Shown here in pieces: positions 1-6,976 of a DNA stretch of 15,970 nt; positions within the stretch are counted from its first letter, which is position 1; each line of letters opens with the position of its first letter. A model generated the notes under the pieces. The model had not been told where the DNA came from. It did not search any database and saw nothing but the letters and a program-made list of their open reading frames with translations. The position numbers and the translations under genes are program-made. The DNA comes from Candidatus Brocadiaceae bacterium (lineage in GTDB: Bacteria; Planctomycetota; Brocadiia; SM23-32), in contig JAUWZH010000025.1 of NCBI GenBank assembly GCA_030615435.1, positions 1 through 15,970 of the forward strand. The letters run 5' to 3'.

Positions 1-381
1 ATGGTCGTCGGCATCGGCGTGGATATTGTCGAGGTGGGGCGCATACGCCGTATTGTGGCCCGGCACGGCGAGCGGTTCCTGCGCCGGGTATTCACCGAGC
101 GGGAGATCGAATACTGCCGGCGCTGTGCGCATCCGGCACAGCGCTTCGCGGCACGCTTCGCCGCCAAGGAGGCGGTTCTGAAGGCGCTCGGGGTGGGCTG
201 GCAGAAGGGGGCGAGCTTTCGCGACGTGGAGGTGCGCACCAACGACCTTGGTGCACCGGAGGTGGAACTGCGGGGCCGCACCTCCGAGATCAGCATCGAG
301 CGTGGCGTGCAGAGATTCTTCATCAGCCTCTCTCACGACCGCAACTACGCCATCGCCCACGTCGTGGCCGAAGGGAAATGA
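1..381 (+). CDS. acpS: Holo-[acyl-carrier-protein] synthase (AcpS)
   Basis: Transfers the 4'-phosphopantetheine arm of coenzyme A to the conserved serine of apo acyl carrier protein, switching on fatty acid synthesis in the cytoplasm. The 126-residue product has the usual length of this trimeric family. It opens with the diagnostic GIGVDIVEV stretch (residues 4-12, with metal-binding Asp8), then FTEREIEYC (31-39), the catalytic RFAAKEA motif (52-58, with Glu57) and SLSHD (109-113). The ATG at base 1 coincides with the normal family N-terminus, so the gene looks complete although its ribosome site lies outside the window. The next 110 bases hold no convincing gene. Assignment is secure from the motifs. 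Confidence 0.96.
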   Translation: MVVGIGVDIVEVGRIRRIVARHGERFLRRVFTEREIEYCRRCAHPAQRFAARFAAKEAVLKALGVGWQKGASFRDVEVRTNDLGAPEVELRGRTSEISIERGVQRFFISLSHDRNYAIAHVVAEGK

Positions 382-406
382 AAGCGCCCCCCAGCCGCGC
401 AAGGCC

Positions 407-437
407 AAGGAAGGACCGATCCCTTTCCTTCTTTGTT
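407..437 (+). terminator. Possible terminator-like hairpin after acpS
   Basis: An A/G-rich arm (407-415) can pair with a pyrimidine-rich arm (421-430) around a four-base loop, with a two-base bulge. It is followed by a short T-rich run at 432-437. It sits about 25 bases past the acpS stop, where an intrinsic terminator would be expected. The stem is modest and the T tract is interrupted, so this is a tentative call. Confidence 0.35.
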
Positions 438-490
438 CAGCAATCGTTGATACCTGCAAGAGAAACGCTCGGCTTCTGCGGATGCAATAA

Positions 491-718
491 TTGCACGGTG
501 CGATGCCGAGTGCCGAAGAATATCTGCGCCCCGACGTCATCCAACAGGTTGCCCGCCTCGATCTGAAGGCCAGGTTCATCGTCGAAGGCTTCTTTGCCGG
601 CCTGCACGACAGTCCTTACCAGGGCTTCGCCACCGAGTTCGGCGAGCACCGTAAGTACACCGTCGGGGACGACATCCAGGACGGGGAGTTGACGCTGAAC
701 CTGGCTGCCTGGAAATAA
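491..718 (+). pseudogene. DUF58 protein, truncated N-terminal remnant
   Basis: The frame gives 75 residues from a TTG at 491, or 71 from the ATG at 503, which is the more natural start. Residues such as EEYLRPDVIQQVARLDLKAR, then VEGFFAGLHDSPYQGF, EFGEHRKY and VGDDIQD match the start of DUF58 proteins. These are usually around 300 residues or more, often sit beside MoxR-type AAA ATPases, and carry a von Willebrand A-like fold. In intact members GDD is followed by an (I/L)DW motif and the rest of the domain. Here similarity fades after about base 682 and the frame stops at 716-718. No continuation is visible in any frame up to the next gene, and no clear ribosome site precedes the start. I infer a decaying gene fragment. 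A short functional peptide is possible but less likely. Confidence 0.6.
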
Positions 719-879
719 AGGCCAGGGCAAGCAACAATGGCCCCGTTCTGCGAGAGGTCCCTCCAGGGCATCACGCGAGGTATTCCCCGAACGGAAGGAC
801 GCTGACGGTGCGGGGAACAACAACCCTGTCAATGCCGACGAAGGCCTGTGCGATTCGACTTGTTTTCCCTGGAAGACTA
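719..879. other. Non-coding stretch after the DUF58 remnant
   Basis: This interval follows the broken DUF58 frame and ends at the stop of the convergent GYF-domain gene. I see no recognisable protein, RNA gene or terminator in it. It may be the eroded body of the DUF58 gene, but no conserved DUF58 motif can be read in it. Confidence 0.4.
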
Positions 880-1362
880 CTACAGTTCCCTTATCCGGTC
901 TCGCAGTTCGCCTATCTCGGCCTCCATCGAACGGAGCTCTTCAGTCAGCTTCTTGTAGGACTCGTCGGCCAGCAGTTCCTCGCCCTTTTCGTACAATGCT
1001 TTCCCCATCTTCAGGAAGACCCTGTCGCGTTTGCGCTCGATAGAGGAAACCTTCAGCCGGAGTCGAATTCGCCCGGCCCTCTTGCCCAGCTCGTCTGCGC
1101 TCTTGCAAATGGCAGACTTCAGGGCAGACCACGCTGCTCGTGCCTTCTCTGCCGCTGCGCGGTCGGCCCTCGGGGTTGGTTGCGGGAAGGCTTCTGAGAA
1201 CTCCTGCACGGTCCGCAGGGCGGCCCACTTCTCGCGGCCCTCGCGCTGGCAGAGCATCTCGGGCCCCAGTTTGCCGTCCTTGATCATCTGCACCACTTGC
1301 TCCTTATCCACCGGGCCGATGCGGTTGTCACCGTCCACGGATACGTACCATTCTTCACCCAT
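880..1362 (-). CDS. GYF-domain (GYF_2-like) small protein with C-terminal coiled coil
   Basis: A 160-residue soluble protein of unknown role. Residues 4-57 resemble the bacterial GYF_2 domain: WYV (5-7) and IGPV (15-18), then a helix VVQMIKDGKLGPEMLCQ and a late Trp (W46). In other proteins this fold binds proline-rich partners and often sits at the N-terminus of membrane proteins, but no membrane segment is present here. Residues 66-100 are Ala/Arg-rich, and 104-160 form a charged helix rich in Glu, Lys and Leu, probably a coiled coil. The start at 1362 is chosen over an upstream in-frame ATG at 1416 because AGGAGG lies nine bases before it and the GYF domain begins at once. It lies 84 bases downstream of the transglutaminase-like gene on the same strand and may be cotranscribed with it. 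Confidence 0.75.
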   Translation of the reverse strand: MGEEWYVSVDGDNRIGPVDKEQVVQMIKDGKLGPEMLCQREGREKWAALRTVQEFSEAFPQPTPRADRAAAEKARAAWSALKSAICKSADELGKRAGRIRLRLKVSSIERKRDRVFLKMGKALYEKGEELLADESYKKLTEELRSMEAEIGELRDRIREL

Positions 1363-1446
1363 GGCCTTCCTCCTGATAGGGGCTGCGGGCACACTGATAG
1401 CACGAGCAAAGGCCACCAGTCGCTGCCCGTCTGCCTTTCGCCCTAG

Positions 1447-3417
1447 CTACTGAACCTCCAACCTCGCCACCGACTCGATCCCCTTTGCCCCGAAGCGGTT
1501 GGCGGACCTGGCCCGCAGGAGGTTTTCCCCCCCGTGCAGCTTCCAGGGGAATGAAGCCGGGGAGTCCTTCCACGCGCCCCCGTCTATGGAGACGAGGAAC
1601 TTCTCGAAGTTCGGCGTCACGGTGTCGAGCGATACCTGGAGCACGGCCGCCTGCGCGGTCTCTTGCAGGTCAATTCCCGTCTCGTTCAATGTCCAGTAGA
1701 AATCGGCCGGGCGGCAGCTCGTCTTGCCGTATTCCGGGGACTCTACAGGGACGGCTTCGTCCTCCCACCACAGATACACGTCGCAATAATACTGGCTTAC
1801 CCCCTGTTCCAGCTCACCCGGAAATGGGGAGACGAGGTGGTTGTTGCGGAACGGAATGGCGAAGCGGCGGAACACGTCGAACCCGCATTGGTTTTCGATC
1901 TTATCGCCGCTGATGCGCCCGCGGGGCGGGGTGTAAACCACCTCGATCTGCGCCGTCCTGCCGGCCTTCCACAACCTGCGAATCTCCAGGGCGTTCAGAG
2001 GCACACCGTCCTTCTCGAAGTGGCAATTGAGGGTCGGATCCGCCGAGTTGCCCGTGTCCATGAGGATCCATTTGCCGAACCGGTTGCTCCAGATTTCCGC
2101 CACGCAATGGTGGTCGAGGATGACCTCCCGGGCGGTGTAGCCGAGGGCAAGGGCGCACTGGGTGAAAACCGCAGAGAAGTGCGTGCACATGCAGAGCGCA
2201 CGTGGCGGGTTGTTCATTTCCAGGATTATCAGGGCGTCCCACGGCGGGCACCACTGCGTTGTGCCGCTATCCCACCCTTTCGGGGCGGTGAACCGGACCC
2301 AGTCGCGAAGCAGGGCGAACTTCTCCATCTCTGTCTTTCCCTTCGACACGACTTCTTCGAGCCTGTAGCGCTCTCGCAGCACCCTCAGCCTCCCGCCCGG
2401 GGGCTGGTAGGCGAAAGGATGGGACCGGCGTTGCCGGCCGACCTCGGTGAGTTCCAGGACATTGATTCTCGGCGCCTCGCCTGTGCGCACCACTTCCTGC
2501 GGCTCGACCTCCGCTGTGAAGCGCATCTCTTCCAGTGCAGGGGTCTGTGTCACGTCGTTGGTTTTCAGGTGTGCGCGCCACTGGGCGAACTGCCGCCACT
2601 GATGACGGGAGGTGGCGGCGCTTATCCCCCATGCGCTCCACGACTCGTCCGGGATGCGGCTCGGGCCGCTGCGGACTTCCGTCTCGATTGAACCGGCCGA
2701 GGTCGGTAAGGTGTGAGTTGCCAGCAGGCCTGCTTTGAACCTGATCTGTGGACGGATCGCCCCGCCCAGGTCGGCCAGGTCGAAGACCTGGCTGGTGATC
2801 GTGCCTGCCCTCGGGTACTGCTTGAGCCGCAAGCGCACGAGGTACTCGCCGTTCTCCACGCCGCCGAAGCCCATGCGGTCGAAGTCCCACGTCTTGCCGC
2901 CATCCACCGATTTCGCGGAACGGTTGGGGTAGAGTGAGTGCTCGATCACCAGGCGCCCACCGCCGCTCATTACGAATTCGTTGGTGCCTTTCTGCAACAG
3001 TTCAGGGGGGACCTCCCAGACCTGCCATCCCGTGGAGGGAAGCCCGCGGTGCTTGCTCAGTGCAGTGCCGTTGCACGCGACGCGTGCTGCGCTGGCGAAG
3101 ACGAACAATTCCGCCTTCTCGCACCGAGGGTCGTCAATGACGAACAGCTTCTTTGCCCACACCTTATTGCTCAGCGCTTCGGCGTTGTTGTAGTGCGTGG
3201 CCCCCTGCTCGTCCTGCAGCAGCACGGACTCTTTCAGCCGGACCGTTCCGTCGTCGGCGACCTCGACGTTCCCGTCCCAAGTGCACTGCTCAAACTCTGG
3301 TTTTCCGTCCCAGCGTCTTGTTATTGTCTTGGACGCGGCCTCGGTCGCGCACAGGAGGAGCATGCAGCCTGCGACTACGGCGAGTGCGAAAAACATGCGG
3401 ACCCTTGACGTTCTCAT
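1447..3417 (-). CDS. Exported transglutaminase-like protein with carbohydrate-binding-like modules
   Basis: A 656-residue protein with an N-terminal export signal: basic MRTSRVR, then a hydrophobic stretch to about residue 24. VAGC at 15-18 fits a lipobox, so it may be a lipoprotein; cleavage near Ala28 is the alternative. Residues 50-160 look like a beta-sandwich, with Gly-rich turns and NG/GTNEF features as in sugar-binding jelly rolls. An Asp-box (S-x-D-x-G-x-T-W) lies at 170-177. The transglutaminase core (about 365-460) has a plausible Cys411-His437-Asp454 triad in CTHFSAVF, HCVAEIW and MDTGN. The C-terminal 75 residues look like an Ig-like beta module. Substrate and reaction are unknown; such folds can be proteases, amidases or cross-linkers. 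The start at 3417 is set by the signal peptide and GGGAGG ten bases upstream. The frame stays open further upstream, but that part does not look coding. Confidence 0.75.
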   Translation of the reverse strand: MRTSRVRMFFALAVVAGCMLLLCATEAASKTITRRWDGKPEFEQCTWDGNVEVADDGTVRLKESVLLQDEQGATHYNNAEALSNKVWAKKLFVIDDPRCEKAELFVFASAARVACNGTALSKHRGLPSTGWQVWEVPPELLQKGTNEFVMSGGGRLVIEHSLYPNRSAKSVDGGKTWDFDRMGFGGVENGEYLVRLRLKQYPRAGTITSQVFDLADLGGAIRPQIRFKAGLLATHTLPTSAGSIETEVRSGPSRIPDESWSAWGISAATSRHQWRQFAQWRAHLKTNDVTQTPALEEMRFTAEVEPQEVVRTGEAPRINVLELTEVGRQRRSHPFAYQPPGGRLRVLRERYRLEEVVSKGKTEMEKFALLRDWVRFTAPKGWDSGTTQWCPPWDALIILEMNNPPRALCMCTHFSAVFTQCALALGYTAREVILDHHCVAEIWSNRFGKWILMDTGNSADPTLNCHFEKDGVPLNALEIRRLWKAGRTAQIEVVYTPPRGRISGDKIENQCGFDVFRRFAIPFRNNHLVSPFPGELEQGVSQYYCDVYLWWEDEAVPVESPEYGKTSCRPADFYWTLNETGIDLQETAQAAVLQVSLDTVTPNFEKFLVSIDGGAWKDSPASFPWKLHGGENLLRARSANRFGAKGIESVARLEVQ

Positions 3418-3738
3418 GTCTGCTTTGCCTCCCGGATGCAAAGACTGCCCGGCCTTCCCATTGTGCCGAGAAAGACATTGCCGTCTTGACCGGCGGACAT
3501 TGCACCCCTCGGCCGCCGAGCTCCTGCGCTGCGGCCCGCGGTCGGTTGCCCCGTAGCGGCCGTGCAAATGCGCCACCCGCACGGCCGGATACATCTCCCC
3601 TTCGGTCGTTGCGAGCCGCCCCGGCCCCAGTGACTGGGCCATCATCACCAATGCGCCGATGAACACTGCGACATTCAAGCGCTCGTTCCTCAGGGAGGCC
3701 CTCAGCTTCCGTGCGCTGCGCCGACCGCAGTCCCGCGG

Positions 3739-3767
3739 AGTGTAATGCTTCGTTTGAAAGCAGTCAA
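3739..3767 (-). promoter_or_regulatory. Sigma70-like promoter for the transglutaminase-like gene
   Basis: On the minus strand, TTGACT (3767-3762) is followed after 17 bases by TACACT (3744-3739). These match five and four of the six consensus bases at ideal spacing. The expected transcript start is near 3732, which leaves a leader of about 315 bases before the coding start at 3417. Confidence 0.55.
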
Positions 3768-3809
3768 TCTTCTCGGGTCTCGCGCTGCTGGAGCAAGGCC
3801 GAAAAGGGC

Positions 3810-3837
3810 TTGAAAAACCGTCATTCCGCCCTATACT
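3810..3837 (+). promoter_or_regulatory. Sigma70-like promoter for the methyltransferase
   Basis: TTGAAA (3810-3815) and TATACT (3832-3837) are separated by 16 bases. The elements match four and five of the six consensus bases. The predicted start near 3844 gives a leader of about 54 bases to the GTG at 3898. It points away from the minus-strand promoter at 3739-3767, with 42 bases between the two -35 boxes. Confidence 0.55.
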
Positions 3838-3897
3838 GCGGAGCCTGGAGCAGGCTTGGCGGGATGTAAGGATTTGCATTGACGCGAGGTATCCGTT

Positions 3898-4722
3898 GTG
3901 GCTCAACACCGCGTGATCATGGCCGACAGTCGCTCGATGCCGGAGCTCGATGGCCGGAGCATCCACCTGGTTGTCACCTCCCCGCCCTACTGGTGTATCA
4001 AGGACTACGCCCATCCCGGGCAGATCGGATTCGAGCAGGGCTACGAGGAGTATCTGCAGGACCTGGGCCGCGTCCTGTCGGAGTGCCACCGCGTGCTGCA
4101 TCCCGGCTGCCGGGCTGCAATCAATATCGGCGACCAGTACCTTCGCGCCACGGAACACGGCCGCTACCGGGTCCAGCCCATCCCTGCCGACATCATCCGC
4201 ATGGGGCGCGAGATCGGCTTCGACTTCATGGGCAACATCATCTGGGAGAAGATCTCGACCACCAGGACGAGCGGCGGGGGCGTCTGGATGGGCTCGACCT
4301 ATCATCCCCGCGACGGCCACGTCACATACGAGCACGAATACATCATCCTGCTGCGCAAGAGAGGCATCGGCCCCCGGCCAACACCGCAGCAAAAACGCAG
4401 GAGCCGCCTCACGAAGCGGCAGCGCAGCGAGTGGTTCCGGGGCGTCTGGCACATGCTCCCGGAACGGCAGGAGGGGCACCTCGCCATGTTCCCCCTGGAG
4501 TTGCCCCGTCGCCTGATCAAGATGTACAGCTTCTGGGGGGAGACTGTGCTGGACCCCTTCCTTGGAAGCGGCACGACCGCACTTGCCGCCGAACTGGAAG
4601 GTCGCAACAGCATCGGCTACGAAATCAACCCCGACTTTGAGCCGCTCATACGGGCGAAGATCGAATCCAGCGGCGACCTGTTCACGGCCCCGGGCGAGGC
4701 AACCTTCGAACGGCGGCGATAG
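3898..4722 (+). CDS. Orphan DNA methyltransferase, beta-class (N4-cytosine/N6-adenine)
   Basis: A 274-residue SAM-dependent methyltransferase of the DNA amino-group (N4-cytosine or N6-adenine) type. The catalytic motif TSPPYW (27-32) precedes the SAM-binding motif DPFLGSGTT (219-227), the permuted motif order of the beta class. A HLAMFPLELPRRLI block (194-207) is the usual helix just before the SAM motif, and GYEINPDF (240-247) is the adjacent acidic strand motif. The SPPY form leans towards N4-cytosine, but the target base cannot be fixed. Translation starts at GTG 3898 with GAGG eight bases upstream. No endonuclease, specificity subunit or vsr gene is adjacent, so it is an orphan or solitary enzyme. 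It converges on the ATPase operon, with 117 bases between the stops. Confidence 0.88.
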   Translation: MAQHRVIMADSRSMPELDGRSIHLVVTSPPYWCIKDYAHPGQIGFEQGYEEYLQDLGRVLSECHRVLHPGCRAAINIGDQYLRATEHGRYRVQPIPADIIRMGREIGFDFMGNIIWEKISTTRTSGGGVWMGSTYHPRDGHVTYEHEYIILLRKRGIGPRPTPQQKRRSRLTKRQRSEWFRGVWHMLPERQEGHLAMFPLELPRRLIKMYSFWGETVLDPFLGSGTTALAAELEGRNSIGYEINPDFEPLIRAKIESSGDLFTAPGEATFERRR

Positions 4723-4839
4723 GGCGAATCCCGGGACGGGCACTGGGCCGCAAGCCGGGCACCGTCATTCAGGTGCGGGCCGAACCACACGCCCCGAGGA
4801 GCTTCACGACATCGGTGGCTTCCATGACACCGCGCCCCT

Positions 4840-5502
4840 TCAGACGGAAAGCCCGCGCCGGCGCTGCATCTCCGCGCGCTCCTCGGCCAGGCGCATCTCT
4901 TTGATCTTCATCAGCCGGGTGATATTGGCGCGTTCGTTCTCGTCGAGCTTGGCCTGGATATACTTCACCGTCTGGCGCAACTGAGGGATCATGATGTATT
5001 CGAGCGCGTTGACGCGGCGGCGCGTGAGCTGGATCTCCTTCATCAGGATCCAGATGGCGTGCTCGATCTCGGCCACATCGAGTATCCTGGGCAGAAACCG
5101 GGCGAGCCTCTGCGTTGCCTCGTCGAGCTCCAGTGGTGTGTCCAGCAGGCTGTAGCCGCCTCCCGGGTGCGGCCGGGCCTCCAGGGACGGAACCTCGACG
5201 CTGAGCACCTTCCGCGTGCTGACGCTGAGGTCCAGCTCACTGCGGCTCTGCGTGATGGCGTCGTCCACCGCCTCGCGCGAGCCGGCGATGCCGGCCAGAA
5301 CGAAGAGCTTGATCACCTCGGGGTATTCGTTGTCGAAGCTCCGGCGCACCACCTTGAACCTCTCCACCGCCTCCAAGAACTCGGCCACGAGGCCTTCGAG
5401 CTTGTCCTTGAGCAGGGAGTGGCCGTGGAGGGCTATGCCGAGGCGGCGCCTCAATTGCAGCAACTGCATCCGAGTGGGGTTGACTCTGAGTCGCTGCGCC
5501 AT
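4840..5502 (-). CDS. atpD: V/A-type ATPase subunit D (central shaft)
   Basis: Central rotor shaft subunit. Its long antiparallel coiled coil sits inside the A3B3 head and turns with subunit F, passing torque to the K ring through C. The 220-residue product is the usual length. The N-terminal block (VNPTRMQLLQLRRRL at 7-21, then LLKDKLEGL) and the C-terminal block (RRVNALEYIMIPQLRQT, followed by a charged helix ERANITRLMKIKEMRL) are family signatures. The ATG at 5502 has AGGAG five bases upstream. It is the last gene of the operon, 82 bases after subunit B. I see no strong terminator between its stop and the convergent methyltransferase. Confidence 0.95.
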   Translation of the reverse strand: MAQRLRVNPTRMQLLQLRRRLGIALHGHSLLKDKLEGLVAEFLEAVERFKVVRRSFDNEYPEVIKLFVLAGIAGSREAVDDAITQSRSELDLSVSTRKVLSVEVPSLEARPHPGGGYSLLDTPLELDEATQRLARFLPRILDVAEIEHAIWILMKEIQLTRRRVNALEYIMIPQLRQTVKYIQAKLDENERANITRLMKIKEMRLAEERAEMQRRRGLSV

Positions 5503-5584
5503 TTCCGCTCCTCGCCCCTCGCAGGCAATAGCCGATGCTCAAATCCCAACGGTCAGGCAATCAACGAATCCTGGAATCCCCCGG

Positions 5585-6976
5585 TCAGTGACGACTGCCG
5601 ACGGGCTGGGCCTCATAATACTGCTCGATGTGTTCGTCACGTATGCGCTTCAGCTCGCCCCTTGGCAACATGCCGAGCAGGTCCCAGCCTATCTCCAGCG
5701 TCCTTTCGATGGGCCGGTTCTCGTCTTCGCCCTGCTGGACGTACTGCTGCTCGAAGGCCTCGGCGAAGCGCACGTAGCGCACGTCCATCTCGCTCAGGGC
5801 AGACTCGCCGAGCACCATCACCAACTCCTGGGCGTTCTTGCCGCGGGCATAGGCGGCGTAGAGCTGGTTCATCACGTCGGCGTGATCCCCACGGGTCTTT
5901 CCCTCACCGATTCCTTTGTCCTTCAGACGCGACAGCGACGGCAGCACGTCCACCGGCGGATAGATGCCCTCCCCTTGCAGGGAGCGGCTGAGGATGATCT
6001 GCCCTTCGGTGATGTAACCGGTCAGGTCAGGAATGGGGTGGGTCTTATCGTCCTCCGGCATGGTGAGGATCGGGAATTGCGTGATGGAGCCTTTCTTGCC
6101 TTTCATCCGGCCGGCGCGCTCGTAAATCTGTGCCAGGTCGGTGTACATGTAGCCCGGATAGCCGCGCCGGCCGGGCACTTCTTTGCGGGCCGCCGAGACC
6201 TCTCGCATCGCCTCACAATAGTTCGTCATGTCGGTGAGGATGACCAGAATGTGCATGTCCTGCTCGAAGGCGAGGTATTCGGCCGTGGTCAGGGCGAGCC
6301 GTGGCACGGCGATGCGCTCGATCGGAGGGTCGTCGGCGAGGTTGATGAACAGCACCGTGCGCTCAATCGCCCCGGTGCGCCGGAAGTCGGTGATGAAGAA
6401 ATCGGACTCCTCGAACGTGATGCCCATCGCGGCGAAGACGACCGCAAACTGCTCCTCGCTACCCAGCACCATGGCCTGGCGCGCGATCTGCGCGGCGAGG
6501 CGGGCGTGGGGAAGACCCGAGCCCGAGAAGATCGGCAGCTTCTGCCCACGCACCAGCGGGTTGAGACCGTCAATGGTCGAGATGCCGGTCTGGATGAACT
6601 CGTCCGGATAGTCCCTGGCGTAGGGGTTCATGGGGTTGCCGTTGATGTTGAGGCGCTTGTCGGGGATGATCTCCGGACCCCCGTCAATGGGCCGGCCGAA
6701 CCCGTCGAAGACGCGCCCGAGCATGTCCATCGAGACGCCGACCTCCTGGCCCCTGCCCAGGAACCTGACCTTCGTCTGCTCGGTCTTGATGCCGGCCGTG
6801 CCCTCAAATACCTGAACGAGCGCCCTGTCCTCGTTGATGTCCAGGACCCGGCCGCGCCGCACCGTTCCCTCGCTGAGCTGTATCTCGACCAACTCCCCGT
6901 AAGTCACCCCTTCCACCTCTTCCACGAATATCAAGGGGCCTGTGATCTGCCGCACCGTGAGGTATTCTTTAGGCAC
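5585..6976 (-). CDS. atpB: V/A-type ATPase subunit B (regulatory nucleotide-binding subunit)
   Basis: Non-catalytic partner of subunit A in the A3B3 head; it supplies residues to the ATP sites at the A-B interface. The 463-residue product is of family length. It has the N-terminal beta-barrel (ITGPLIFVEEVEGVTYGE), MLGRVFDGFGRPIDGGP (85-101) and a degenerate P-loop, FSGSGLPHARLAAQIARQA at 150-168, without the GKT of a working Walker A. YPGYMYTDLA and IPDLTGYITEGQI follow. The start is GTG at 6976, chosen because AGGAGG lies nine bases upstream and the N-terminus matches the family. It overlaps the end of subunit A by eight bases, so translation is probably coupled. Confidence 0.96.
   Translation of the reverse strand: MPKEYLTVRQITGPLIFVEEVEGVTYGELVEIQLSEGTVRRGRVLDINEDRALVQVFEGTAGIKTEQTKVRFLGRGQEVGVSMDMLGRVFDGFGRPIDGGPEIIPDKRLNINGNPMNPYARDYPDEFIQTGISTIDGLNPLVRGQKLPIFSGSGLPHARLAAQIARQAMVLGSEEQFAVVFAAMGITFEESDFFITDFRRTGAIERTVLFINLADDPPIERIAVPRLALTTAEYLAFEQDMHILVILTDMTNYCEAMREVSAARKEVPGRRGYPGYMYTDLAQIYERAGRMKGKKGSITQFPILTMPEDDKTHPIPDLTGYITEGQIILSRSLQGEGIYPPVDVLPSLSRLKDKGIGEGKTRGDHADVMNQLYAAYARGKNAQELVMVLGESALSEMDVRYVRFAEAFEQQYVQQGEDENRPIERTLEIGWDLLGMLPRGELKRIRDEHIEQYYEAQPVGSRH

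Larger units (their letters stand above)
3418..3897. other. Divergent intergenic regulatory region
   Basis: This gap separates the minus-strand transglutaminase-like gene from the plus-strand methyltransferase. It holds two sigma70-like promoters pointing outward (3739-3767 minus, 3810-3837 plus). Between the minus promoter and the start at 3417 lies an apparent leader of about 315 bases. That leader has no recognisable protein. One frame with a hydrophobic start (about 3677 downward) runs in frame into the downstream gene, but it has no family resemblance. Confidence 0.5.

Noticed and set aside
378..566. A 62-codon plus-strand frame whose ATG overlaps the acpS stop
   Set aside because: Translational coupling is tempting, but the product has no domain, and it runs over the hairpin after acpS and the DUF58 remnant in another frame.
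437..832. A 131-codon minus-strand frame opposite the DUF58 remnant
   Set aside because: Antisense of the DUF58 segment. It has no ribosome site and no family match.
3418..4743. Upstream extension of the transglutaminase-like frame on the minus strand, past its signal peptide and under the methyltransferase
   Set aside because: The signal peptide and ribosome site fix the start at 3417. The upstream part crosses a promoter and is antisense to the methyltransferase, with no conserved motif.
4770..4800. Possible terminator hairpin between the methyltransferase and subunit D
   Set aside because: Only about five pairs (GCACC with GGTGC) form, the flanks do not continue the stem and no T tract follows.
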